Source of the DNA: CAYUTA01 sp964447605
Lineage (GTDB): Bacteria > Bacillota > Clostridia > Christensenellales > CAG-138
NCBI GenBank assembly: GCA_964447605.1
Contig: CAYUTA010000056.1
Coordinates: 1-16,917, forward strand
DNA length: 16,917 bases
Direction: 5' to 3'
Shown here: piece after piece, positions 7,391-15,114 of the stretch
Layout of the letters: each line of letters opens with the position of its first letter
How positions within the stretch are numbered: position 1 is the first letter of the stretch
Made by a program: the position numbers and the translations under genes
The notes under the pieces: model-generated
Seen by the model: the letters and a program-made list of their open reading frames with translations, nothing else
Databases searched by the model: none
Told to the model about the DNA's origin: nothing

Positions 7391-8038
7391 TTAGCCCTCG
7401 ATGATTTTTTTGGACGAGCTTGCTCCGATGCGCGTTGCGCCCGCGGCAATCATGGCTTCGGCCTGCCCGCGGGTGCGAACGCCGCCGCTGGCCTTGACGC
7501 CCATGTCCGGGCCGACGGCTTTCCGCATGAGCGCAATGTCCTCCACGGTCGCGCCGCCGGTGGAAAAGCCTGTGGAAGTCTTGACAAATGCCGCGCCCGC
7601 GGCCCTGGCGGCCTCACAGGCCTTGATCTTTTCCTCATCGGTCAGCAGACAGGTTTCAAGAATGACCTTTACGGTTGCATCCGGCGCGGCCGCGCGCACC
7701 ACGGCGGCGATATCCGCCTGCACCGCGTCCCACTCGCCGCTTTTGATCAGCCCGATGTTGATGACCATGTCGATTTCCTCCGCGCCGTCGGATACGGCCT
7801 GCCGCGTTTCCGCCGTCTTGCCCGCGGTCGACATGGCGCCGAGCGGGAACCCTACGACCGTGCAGGCCTTTACGCCGGAACCGGCAAGCTCGCCATGTAT
7901 CAGCGGCACCCAGCAGGAATTTACGCAAACGCTTGCGGTGCGGTATTGCCTGGCTTCGGCGCATACGCGGACGATATCCGCGCGGCAGGCGTTTGCGGCA
8001 AGCAGCGTATGGTCAATGTAAGAATTCAACTCAATCAT
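7391..8038 (-). CDS. deoC: Deoxyribose-phosphate aldolase
   Basis: It cleaves 2-deoxyribose 5-phosphate to glyceraldehyde 3-phosphate and acetaldehyde in deoxynucleoside catabolism, in the cytosol. The 215-residue TIM-barrel protein opens with IDHTLL. It carries Asp90 in EEIDMVINIG, the Schiff-base Lys153 in FVKTSTGFSTGGAT, and Lys182 in GVKASGGVR. The length is typical. The ATG at 8038 overlaps the TGA of the upstream rubrerythrin gene (ATGA), so the two are probably translationally coupled. No other nucleoside-catabolism gene is adjacent. Confidence 0.96.
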   Translation of the reverse strand: MIELNSYIDHTLLAANACRADIVRVCAEARQYRTASVCVNSCWVPLIHGELAGSGVKACTVVGFPLGAMSTAGKTAETRQAVSDGAEEIDMVINIGLIKSGEWDAVQADIAAVVRAAAPDATVKVILETCLLTDEEKIKACEAARAAGAAFVKTSTGFSTGGATVEDIALMRKAVGPDMGVKASGGVRTRGQAEAMIAAGATRIGASSSKKIIEG

Positions 8039-8580
8039 GCAAAATATCTCCTCAGCAGTCCTGCAAAGCCCTTTCCGTGGCGCGCCTCGTCGCGCGCCAT
8101 CTCGTGCACGGCGTCATGGATGGCGTCAAGATTTTGCGCCTTGGCCATTTTAGCCAGCTCCGTCTTGCCCTCGCACGCGCCAAACTCGGCCACCGCGCGC
8201 AACTCGAGGTTTTTCTTTGTGGAATCGGAAAGGCATTCGCCAAGCAGCTCCGCAAACCGCGCGGCATGGTCGGCCTCCTCGAACGCGTACCGCCGGAACG
8301 CCTCGGCAATTTCAGGATAGCCCTCGCGCTCGGCCGCGCGCGACATGGCCAGATACATGCCGATCTCCGTGCACTCGCCGTTGAAATTCATGCGCAGACC
8401 CTCGAGGATGGCCGGGTCCACCCCCGCCGCGATGCCCACCGCATGCTCGGCCGCAAAGGGACGGCTTTGGCCGCTTACTTCAACAAATTTGCCCGCGGGC
8501 GCCTTGCATTGCGGGCACGCCTCAGGCGGCGTGTCCCCCGCGTGCACATAGCCGCAGACCGTGCAGCGAAACTGTTTCAT
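8035..8580 (-). CDS. rbr: Rubrerythrin, reverse domain order
   Basis: The start is at 8580, preceded by GGGGGAA; the 42 codons upstream in frame cross the leader and look non-coding. The 181-residue protein begins with a rubredoxin-type iron site (Cys6/Cys9 and Cys22/Cys25), followed by a ferritin-like diiron four-helix domain. The diiron ligand motifs are in GECTEIGMYLAMSRAAE, FEEADHAARF and HEMARDEARH. In classical rubrerythrin the rubredoxin domain is C-terminal, so this is the reverse form, which is common in Clostridia and reduces hydrogen peroxide (and often oxygen) using NAD(P)H-linked partners. It has its own promoter and overlaps deoC by 4 bp. Confidence 0.93.
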   Translation of the reverse strand: MKQFRCTVCGYVHAGDTPPEACPQCKAPAGKFVEVSGQSRPFAAEHAVGIAAGVDPAILEGLRMNFNGECTEIGMYLAMSRAAEREGYPEIAEAFRRYAFEEADHAARFAELLGECLSDSTKKNLELRAVAEFGACEGKTELAKMAKAQNLDAIHDAVHEMARDEARHGKGFAGLLRRYFA

Positions 8581-8677
8581 ATTCTGTTCCCCCTTTTTAT
8601 TCCTTCTGTTTTTCATTTTGATGTGTAAAGAAACGGCCGGCCGGTTTGAACGGGTACCGCGCGTCTTTCTGCTTTTC

Positions 8678-8706
8678 AGTATATCGCGTCGAATGTTAAC
8701 AATCAA
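8678..8706 (-). promoter_or_regulatory. Promoter of rubrerythrin-deoC
   Basis: On the minus strand -35 TTGATT (8706-8701) and -10 TATACT (8683-8678) are 17 bp apart. The 5' UTR is about 90 nt. The site contains the palindrome GTTAAC (8695-8700) between the two boxes. A peroxide-responsive (PerR-like) operator is conceivable, but I see no full PerR box. Confidence 0.72.
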
Positions 8707-8824
8707 TCACAAAACTGGAAAACCTCTACCTTTTCCCTAAAGAATATGCTAAACTGCAATACGAAATTTCGGCGGCGCCCAGGTCCGGGCGTATCTGCAG
8801 AACACCGCAGCTGGATGGAGAAAA

Positions 8825-10264
8825 ATGGGAATGAAACGGATTTTTTGCATCGTATTGACCGCACTGCTGTTATTGGTTCCGTTTACGGCGGCAGGCGCGG
8901 CGTTTGATTATGAGTCGATCCCCACGCCGAACATGTTTGTGGCGGACGGCGACAATCTCGACAATGTGTTTTATGCGCGCAATGCCGACGTACGCGCGTA
9001 TCCGGCCAGCACGACGAAGATCATGACGTGCATGCTCGCGCTTGAGTCCGGAAACCTGGATACGCAGGTCACCGTGGGCGAGGAGGTCACGCCGTTTACC
9101 AAATACAGCTCCCTGATGGGGCTGCAAAGCGGCGAGACGGTTACGCTGCGCGATTTGATCTATGGCCTGATGGTTGTTTCCGGCAACGATGCGGCGGCGG
9201 CCATTGCCGTGCATGTGGCCGGCTCGCTGAGCAGTTTTGTCGATATGATGAATACGAAAGCCGCGAGCCTCGGCATGAACGGCACGCATTTTACCAACCC
9301 GCACGGCGTGCAGGATGAAAACCACTACACCACCGCGCGCGATATGGCAAAGCTGATGGCCTACGCGCTGCAAAACGAGACGTTTTGCGAGGTGGACAGA
9401 ACGAAAACCTATACGGTGCCCGCCTCGAATCTGCGCGCCGAGCCGCTGGCGCTCAATACCACCAACCGCCTGCTGCGCCGCCTGGAAGGCGACGCCATCG
9501 ACACCACATATCAGTATGCCGTCGGCGGAAAAACCGGAGATACCGACGCGGCGGGCAAGTGCCTTGTGGCCGTGGCGGAACGCGACGGCGCGCGCATCAT
9601 CATCGTGCTGTTTGGCGACCGCATCGAGATGTATAACAACGACAAGGAGCTCAACAATCTGTCGCGTTTCATCAACGCCAAGAACATCTTCGAGTATGTG
9701 TTTGAAAATGAGTTTTCCACGGTAACGGGCGCGGAGCTCGGGCTCGGGACCTCATTTTCCGTGGAGGTTCCGAACGCAGACCCAGCCGACCTGCCCGGCG
9801 GACTGCTGCCGGTTACCGCGGAGACCGGCGCGATTACCATCCGCGCGGCCACCGCCACTGTGGCCAACTACAAAAACAACGCGTCCGCAATGCAAACCAA
9901 TATCGAGGTGCTCGATACGCCGCGCGCGCCCATTGCGCAGGGACAGATGATGGGCTATGTGCATTATTTGCTCAATGGCGGGGTCGTCTGCTCCGCGCCG
10001 CTGCTCGCGGACCGCGCCGTAATCGCCGCGCCGGCCAGCCTTGAGACGGTTGGCGGGGCGGAGGATTCGCCCTTTGCGCCCACCGCAACGCCGCTGATCG
10101 ACAAGGGCCGCCGCGACTGGACCACGGGCGATTATATGCTGCTTGCGCTCGTGCTGCTCCTTGTGCTGCTCCTTGCGCTGATTGTGATTTTTGTCATCGC
10201 CGAGCGTAAGCGCCGCTTTGAGCGCAAGCGCCGCCGCGCCCGCATGCGCCGCAGCGGCCGCTAG
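8825..10264 (+). CDS. D-alanyl-D-alanine carboxypeptidase (low-molecular-weight PBP, S11), membrane-anchored
   Basis: It trims the terminal D-Ala from peptidoglycan pentapeptides outside the membrane. The 479-residue protein has an N-terminal signal sequence (about residues 1-24). The penicillin-binding motifs are S62-T-T-K65, S119-G-N and K236-T-G. A PBP5-like C-terminal beta domain follows, then one membrane helix (about 437-458) and a strongly basic cytoplasmic tail (about 459-479, mostly Arg/Lys). This resembles DacF-type enzymes but with a conspicuous stop-transfer anchor rather than an amphipathic helix. Two starts are possible, 8825 and 8831. GGAG at 8817-8820 lies 4 and 10 nt before them respectively, and both give the same signal peptide. 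It appears monocistronic; I see no convincing promoter. Confidence 0.94.
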   Translation: MGMKRIFCIVLTALLLLVPFTAAGAAFDYESIPTPNMFVADGDNLDNVFYARNADVRAYPASTTKIMTCMLALESGNLDTQVTVGEEVTPFTKYSSLMGLQSGETVTLRDLIYGLMVVSGNDAAAAIAVHVAGSLSSFVDMMNTKAASLGMNGTHFTNPHGVQDENHYTTARDMAKLMAYALQNETFCEVDRTKTYTVPASNLRAEPLALNTTNRLLRRLEGDAIDTTYQYAVGGKTGDTDAAGKCLVAVAERDGARIIIVLFGDRIEMYNNDKELNNLSRFINAKNIFEYVFENEFSTVTGAELGLGTSFSVEVPNADPADLPGGLLPVTAETGAITIRAATATVANYKNNASAMQTNIEVLDTPRAPIAQGQMMGYVHYLLNGGVVCSAPLLADRAVIAAPASLETVGGAEDSPFAPTATPLIDKGRRDWTTGDYMLLALVLLLVLLLALIVIFVIAERKRRFERKRRRARMRRSGR

Positions 10265-10299
10265 CCCGTACCGAAAAGCAAATCGAACGACGTATAGGA

Positions 10300-10334
10300 A
10301 AAGCCGATTTTGCCCTGCCCGGGCAGGCGGCTTT
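10300..10334 (+). terminator. Hairpin between the carboxypeptidase gene and the polyprotein relic
   Basis: A 14-bp perfect palindrome CCTGCCCGGGCAGG (10314-10327) is flanked by AAAGCCG (10300-10306) and CGGCTTT (10328-10334), which also pair. It lies 36 bp after the carboxypeptidase stop and marks the end of recognisable relic coding. The U-run is short on both strands, so the terminator role is only probable. Confidence 0.5.
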
Positions 10335-10341
10335 GCCGGCG

Positions 10342-12438
10342 GCGACTGCACGGGGGGCCATGCCCTGGGCTTGCGCACCGTACTTTTGCACCAGCTCGTC
10401 CCACGTGCCGCCCAACGAATAACGGCGGGAGCCGTCATAGCCGCCGCCGTCTGCGTTGAAATAGCTTTCCCAAGACTGGGTGGGTGCGTTGCGAGTGGAG
10501 GTTAGTCCACCATCTTTGACAGGGCTTGTGCTGTTGTCGGCGGGTAACCGTCTAGCGCCCATATCTTGTTTACCCATACCACCTTGTCTTTGGAGTAAAG
10601 GCATTGAGAGGCTTTTTTCTGCCATCTTCGTGCCAGCATATTTTTCATCCGAGATGGGAGAAGCGGAAGCAGACGCCTCCGCATTTTCGACCACAACGAA
10701 TCTCGCGGCATCCAATATCACCCTTTCATTACTTGATATAGTATTATCCTGCGCCTTACGTTCCAAATTGTCAAGACTTCCAATGCCGATTTTTTCAAGC
10801 GCTGCTTGCATAACAGCATAGCTGTTATGAATGTCTCCGCTGATGTTGGGCGGCACCGTGTCATGGATGGAGCGCATTTCCTCGGCAAGGTACGCATCCT
10901 CCAGCATGCCCATGCGCAGGTCGTTATAGCCCTCGCCAGTGCTCCGGGCCTCCTGCTCGCCAAGATCATTGCGGTAATCATCATAGACGGCACGCGAACC
11001 GTTTCTTGCATCAGGCGAGCTGGCCACTTCTCGAATCAGCTCAGCCGCCTCCGTCACGGCGTCTACATGCGAAAGGCCTCCATCATTTACACGACTTGCC
11101 ACGCCCTCCAGCGTTTGGGAAACCAGATGTGCATAAGCATAGTTTCGATTCGAACCGAGCGCAATATCAATGCCGTTATTTCGTTCAATCGCCTGAACCG
11201 CATGCTGCACCTCGTGCATGAACGTTGTACAGAATTGTGCTCCATCCGTTGCGGCAGCTCCATCCGAGTATATGATGATTGTCTTTTTGTCATGATCATA
11301 TGCGCCATTTTTAGAGCTTTCGCCATTTTTTTCCGTTTGGCGCAGGAACGCCACCCGCACATCGTTCAGCTCCGGGTACGCATCGTACAGCGTGGGCAGC
11401 TGCGTATCCGCGGGATAGGTGAGCACGTCCGTGAGCGCCAGCGTGGACTTGCCTTTCCATGCCTTGCCGCTGGTATTGGTGACCATGCGCACATTGATCT
11501 GGGCGTCCGCGTCGCTGAGGTATTGGCGCATATAATCATCCGAGCCGTTGATCGGGTCATATTCATAACCGGCGTCTTGCAGCCTGTCCGCAATTCGGGA
11601 CATGCCAGTTTCGGAAATGATGGAATACTCCCTAACCCCGCTGCTGGGCTGTTTGCCCGCCTCGGCAAAGGCCTTGGTGTATAGCCGTTCGATGTTCAGC
11701 AGGGCCTTTTCAGAAGCCGTGCCGCTGCCGCGCAGCTGCAAGCGGGCAAGCTGATACTGGGCCCAGTTCAGGATACGGCCCGCAATGCCGCTGTTTTCCC
11801 GCACCAGCGCGGATATTGCCTTTTCGTCTTGCAGCAGCTGATCCTGTGCAAACGCGGCCACAAACTCCCGCGTGCCCAGCTTGTCGGTGTACGTCTGCCC
11901 CCGGGCCTCATACTGGGCCTTTACATCAGCCTTGAACGCGGCGATTCCATCCTCCGTAATCGCGCCGCTGTCCTTTGCGTACTTGATCACGAATTGCGAC
12001 AGCCGCGCATAGGACTTGCCGCCCTCCAGGGCATGGGTCAGCTCATGCTTGAGCACGATTGCCTCCGGCGAATTGAGCGGGTCGCCGCCGTTCCCGGCCA
12101 GCTGCTTGCGGTTGAGGTAAATGATTCCGTCCTCATAATAGCCCCGCACCGCGTCGTCGCCCATGTCCGTCACCACCACGTTGCGCCCCAGGCGCTTGCC
12201 AAGCGCGGTCACGCGCTGCACGGCGGCGTTGTCCAGCTCCACAAGCTGGGGGGGTGGGCGCAGCCTGTGCCGTCTGCGGTTGGGCGTTTGTGCCCTGCGC
12301 CGCGATGGCGTCGGCCTCGGCCTGCCGCGCTTGCTCAAACCGCTCATAGGTACCGGCGCGCACGTTCATCAGCTTGGCCTTGATTGCCGCGCTCAAATCC
12401 TCCGAGGCGGTCAGCGTTGCGTCCGCCGCATCCACGCA
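10342..12438 (-). pseudogene. Decayed fragment of a large polyvalent phage/conjugative-element polyprotein with two zincin motifs
   Basis: Most of the coding lies in one long minus-strand frame (about 12250 to 10340). The 5' portion (12438 to about 12255) continues in a different frame; the change coincides with a seven-base C run (G7 on plus, 12248-12254). An in-frame TAA at 12477-12475 shows the 5' end is missing. Downstream, the typical linker YSLGGTWDELVQKYG (about 10380-10425) is followed shortly by unrelated sequence, so the 3' end is lost too. Two metallopeptidase motifs are visible: HELTH (12047-12033), and HEVQH (11216-11202) followed by a GEQEAR element, a pattern typical of the large polyvalent protein domain LPD23 type. 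Such giant proteins occur in Clostridial phages and conjugative elements. The numeric LPD family is my recollection, not a search result. There is no start codon with a ribosome site. Confidence 0.75.
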
Positions 12439-12529
12439 AAAAAATGGCAGGCGACAAAGCGATAGCGATCGCGTTTACAAGCGAGCGGAGCAGCTGCCGG
12501 GATTCTGCAAAATGGCGGAGGGGGAGCGG

Positions 12530-12558
12530 TTGCTACCGGGCGCGCAATCTGGCACAAT
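12530..12558 (+). promoter_or_regulatory. Possible promoter of the chagasin-like lipoprotein gene
   Basis: TTGCTA (12530-12535) and CACAAT (12553-12558) are 17 bp apart, about 100 bp before the start codon. The match is moderate. The rest of the 12439-12661 gap shows no gene. Confidence 0.4.
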
Positions 12559-12661
12559 GCCGGTATCGGAAGATCGTAGGAAACACCGGACCGGCGCTTC
12601 CGTTCTGGCGACGTGCTTGCCATGGCGGAAAGGCACAATTTAAAAAGGGGGGGCAATATTG

Positions 12662-13402
12662 ATGAAACAAAAGATCTTTGCAGCGTTTGTTTCGATACTG
12701 GCGGCGGCGTTGCTGGCGGTGAGCGGCTGCGGCAAAGGCGGCGGTAAAACCGTCGACGTCGGGTTGGAAGAAAACCCGTCCACCGGCTACACCTGGAGCT
12801 ATACCGCCGAACCGGCGGGCGTGCTCACCCAAACGGAGACCCGGTACATCCAGCCGAACACCGGCGCTGCGGGCGCGCCCGGCAAGCGCGTCTGGTCCTT
12901 TGCCCCGGAGCAGAACGGGACCGTCACGCTGACGTTTTTGTACAGCCAGAGCTGGGAAGGCGGCAGCCAGGGTGAAACCCGCGTTTACCGCTTTCAGGTA
13001 GCGGGCGGCGTGCCCACGCTTCTTTCGGAGGAAACCATTCCGGCGCCGTCTTATGTGGAACAGCTTATGCGGCTGGACAATGTGTTCTTGGAGGACGGCA
13101 TTATCATTGCCGAAGCGGTATACCTGAAAAGCGAGGACCGCTCCGAAACCGTGGATGGGGCCACGCTTTATTATGAAGAACTAACCGAGATAGACGGGCG
13201 CACCCACACGCTGATCGTTTCCCCGGATGCCTATGTGGATTTTTCCGAGGATCTCGGTCCCGAAACGATGGAGATACGGCCCGATGAACTGCCGGGCCGG
13301 TTTGCTGAGCTTGACCAGAGCTGGGGCGTGAGGGGCCTGAACTATATTGCCGTTATCGCGGACGATACCATCACTTCCCTGACGTTTTATTATACGGAAT
13401 GA
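12662..13402 (+). CDS. Lipoprotein with chagasin-type (I42) protease-inhibitor domain and unrecognised C-terminal domain
   Basis: The ATG at 12662 is preferred over the TTG at 12659 because the G7 ribosome-binding tract ends 8 bp before it. The 246-residue product starts with a lipoprotein signal (AVSGC, lipidated Cys23), so it should be anchored on the outer face of the membrane. Residues about 28-118 carry the chagasin signature NPSTGYTW (38-45), then a PGKRVWSF stretch and a VYRFQV strand. These correspond to the loops that plug papain-family cysteine proteases. The second half (about 125-246) is rich in acidic residues and beta-strand patterns (GIIIAEAVYL, LTSLTFYYTE-like ends), and I do not recognise it. 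The target protease is unknown. It may defend the cell against host or neighbour proteases, or restrain a self-encoded one. Confidence 0.82.
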   Translation: MKQKIFAAFVSILAAALLAVSGCGKGGGKTVDVGLEENPSTGYTWSYTAEPAGVLTQTETRYIQPNTGAAGAPGKRVWSFAPEQNGTVTLTFLYSQSWEGGSQGETRVYRFQVAGGVPTLLSEETIPAPSYVEQLMRLDNVFLEDGIIIAEAVYLKSEDRSETVDGATLYYEELTEIDGRTHTLIVSPDAYVDFSEDLGPETMEIRPDELPGRFAELDQSWGVRGLNYIAVIADDTITSLTFYYTE

Positions 13403-13610
13403 AGCGACGCGGAGAAACGGCCGCTTGGGGCACCATTTTTTGGGCCGCACTGTAAAATGCAGACCAATCGCACCAAGCAGACCGCTTGAATCATCCAAAA
13501 TCAGGTTTTCAGGCCGCCGCAAGAAAGCCCGCGCTTACAAGCGCTTGGCGCGAGCGGGACTTTATGCGGAGAGGAGGAGCAAGGGAGCGGGCGAAGGTTT
13601 TTTTGTTTGC
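13403..13610. other. Intergenic gap after the lipoprotein gene; inverted repeats, no gene
   Basis: No coding region is supported. A GCGCTT-AC-AAGCGC inverted repeat lies at about 13531-13544, inside a larger CCCGC/GCGGG pairing (about 13528-13558). A related string occurs at 12471-12483. A possible terminator for the lipoprotein gene may be here: T7 follows at 13598-13604. Confidence 0.35.
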
Positions 13611-13646
13611 AAAAAAGAAAAACGGAGCAAAGCGGACTTTGCTCCG
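13611..13646 (-). terminator. Strong intrinsic terminator downstream of the tRNA-Pro locus
   Basis: On the minus strand a perfect 10-bp stem (CGGAGCAAAG/CTTTGCTCCG, 4-nt loop; 13646-13623) is followed by TTTTTCTTTTTT (13622-13611). It begins 3 bp after the CCA end of the tRNA fragment, so it is the original host terminator of that tRNA gene. Confidence 0.9.
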
Positions 13647-13649
13647 ACA

Positions 13650-13694
13650 TGGTCGGGGTGACTGGATTTGAACCAGCGACCTTTTGGTCCCGAA
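13650..13694 (-). tRNA. 3' fragment of tRNA-Pro(CGG), the attachment site of an integrated element
   Basis: Minus-strand 13694-13650 reads as the 3' part of a tRNA: anticodon loop TTCGGGA (anticodon CGG), anticodon stem 3' strand CCAAA, variable loop, T arm GCTGG-TTCAAAT-CCAGT, acceptor 3' strand CACCCCG, discriminator A and encoded CCA. The 5' half (acceptor, D arm, anticodon 5' strand) is missing: the bases before the loop (ATCCCG) cannot pair with CCAAA. The break is at the anticodon loop, where many tyrosine integrases cut. The element therefore carries, or restores, a complete tRNA at its other end, outside this window. Confidence 0.88.
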
Positions 13695-13699
13695 CGGGA
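13688..13699. repeat. Attachment core: inverted repeat at the tRNA break point
   Basis: TCCCG-AA-CGGGA is a perfect 5-bp inverted repeat with a 2-bp centre. It spans the junction between tRNA-derived sequence and element sequence. This is the geometry expected for a tyrosine-recombinase core site. Confidence 0.6.
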
Positions 13700-13708
13700 T
13701 AGCTTATA

Positions 13709-13785
13709 AATATACTGCACCTGTTGCAACATATGTGACAATCGAAAATGATAGATAAATAGGGATATTTTGATTGCAGTATATT
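13709..13785. repeat. 11-bp inverted repeat pair, possible integrase/excisionase arm sites
   Basis: AATATACTGCA (13709-13719) is exactly inverted as TGCAGTATATT (13775-13785), 55 bp apart, between the attachment core and the integrase stop. A GTTGCAAC palindrome (13723-13730) lies inside and a TGCAAC copy (13791-13796) just outside. Confidence 0.7.
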
Positions 13786-13823
13786 GGAGATGCAACCAGA
13801 CAAAGCTCAAACTGCTTGAATGC

Positions 13824-13845
13824 ATGGCTGTCAAATGGCTGTCAA
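13824..13845. repeat. Perfect tandem 11-bp direct repeat at the end of the integrase gene
   Basis: ATGGCTGTCAA occurs twice back to back (13824-13834 and 13835-13845). The second copy overlaps the integrase stop codon. Short direct repeats flanking the core are typical arm-type integrase binding sites. Confidence 0.7.
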
Positions 13846-15059
13846 TTATTCGTACTCGTTACCACCGCATCTGTCTCGGGCAAATACTGTTCACGCATAT
13901 ATTTCTTTAGCGCATCCATTCCTTCCAACTTCTTTCTCGAAGATAGCTGTGTGTATATCTTCATGGTCACGGTAATGTCAGAGTGACCCAACAGATAGGA
14001 GGCCGTCTTAACATCAACTCCTGCATCATACAAGATTGTCGCGTATGTATATCGCAAGTCATGTGCTGTGAATTTTGTTATGCTCTTGTATTCCTTTCCG
14101 GCTTCCTCAAATCGCTTCTTGATCAGATCGCGCCTGAACCCGGCGGTATGATCGCATGGCTCGATTCCGTTTATATTCCGTTCTAGCATGAGCATATAGC
14201 CATCCCATCCACGCTTGAAAGCCTGATGATTTAGTTGCCTTCCATTTGTCGATGTGAAAAGAACTCCGTTCTCTCGCTCGCCAATATAAGTTCGCAGTGG
14301 TTCAAGCAACTGCGGGAAGATCGGAACGATTCTGTCGCCCGCCTCGGTCTTTGTTTCTTTCAGCTTTCTGTCCTGCATGGCAACCGCAGCGTGGATGTGT
14401 ATCTGTTCGTTTTTCAGATCAACATCTTCTATGCATAGCGCTGCACATTCCTCGCGCCTTACGCCCGTATACATCATGGTCAATGACCATATCCCAGCCC
14501 TGTGTTTATCCCATGTTTCAAGAACTAACTTCTGTTCCTGCTCATCCAGATCGCGATGGCCTGCGTATGTACCCTTCGGTGCCTTAATGGCAAGCCACGG
14601 GCTTCTCTCGATAATGCCATTCGCCATTGCGGCATCAAGCAAAGAGTGCATTACATAACGACGGTACTTGATTGTTCCTTTGCTCATGCCCGACAGACTG
14701 TTCAAGTATGATTGTATATGAATAGGCTTTATGTCGGCAACATCAATGCTCCCAAGCTCAACATTACCATAAAGAAATGAGTTCTGCATTTTGATAGAGC
14801 TTTTCTTCTGCCTGTATGTTGATGGCTCCGTGGTATTTTTTGTGGATTCAAGCCATTGCTTGGACCACTCGCGCAATGTAATTAGCTCCGGCTTTTGAGC
14901 ATTGGCGTTCTTCTGTTCGTCCAACCAATCATCACGGCGCATGCGGGCCTCGGTCAGCGTTGCGCCATAAAAGAACTTGCGCTTTCGCTTGCCGTTCTCG
15001 TCAAAGCCAATATCGATTTGTATTTGCACCCGCCCATCCGGGCGTTTCTTTCTTGCCAC
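13842..15059 (-). CDS. int: Tyrosine recombinase/integrase of an integrated element
   Basis: The 405-residue protein has an N-terminal arm-binding region (about 1-60), a SAM-like core-binding domain (about 62-160) and a C-terminal catalytic domain. The catalytic set is complete: R201 (TGVRREE), K237, H333-xx-R336 (HDLRYTYAT), H359 (LLGHSDITVTM) and nucleophile Y369. It should integrate and excise the element at tRNA-Pro. The start is a GTG at 15059 preceded by GAGGTGA. It reads towards the tRNA fragment, and its stop is about 148 bp from it. It is more AT-rich than the left-hand genes, in keeping with recent transfer. Confidence 0.96.
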   Translation of the reverse strand: MARKKRPDGRVQIQIDIGFDENGKRKRKFFYGATLTEARMRRDDWLDEQKNANAQKPELITLREWSKQWLESTKNTTEPSTYRQKKSSIKMQNSFLYGNVELGSIDVADIKPIHIQSYLNSLSGMSKGTIKYRRYVMHSLLDAAMANGIIERSPWLAIKAPKGTYAGHRDLDEQEQKLVLETWDKHRAGIWSLTMMYTGVRREECAALCIEDVDLKNEQIHIHAAVAMQDRKLKETKTEAGDRIVPIFPQLLEPLRTYIGERENGVLFTSTNGRQLNHQAFKRGWDGYMLMLERNINGIEPCDHTAGFRRDLIKKRFEEAGKEYKSITKFTAHDLRYTYATILYDAGVDVKTASYLLGHSDITVTMKIYTQLSSRKKLEGMDALKKYMREQYLPETDAVVTSTNN

Positions 15060-15114
15060 TTGTTGTCACCTCATGATACAATCAAACATATGTTCGCAAA
15101 GGATGGTGATTACC

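Noticed and set aside
7238..8320. 360-codon plus-strand open frame
   Set aside because: It runs antisense through deoC and rubrerythrin; no recognisable domain.
10806..11684. 292-codon plus-strand frame
   Set aside because: It is the antisense of the polyprotein relic, which has clear protein motifs on the minus strand.
13562..13834. Minus-strand small ORF with GPKGRWFKSSHPD-like peptide
   Set aside because: This is the conceptual translation of the tRNA-Pro fragment, not a gene.
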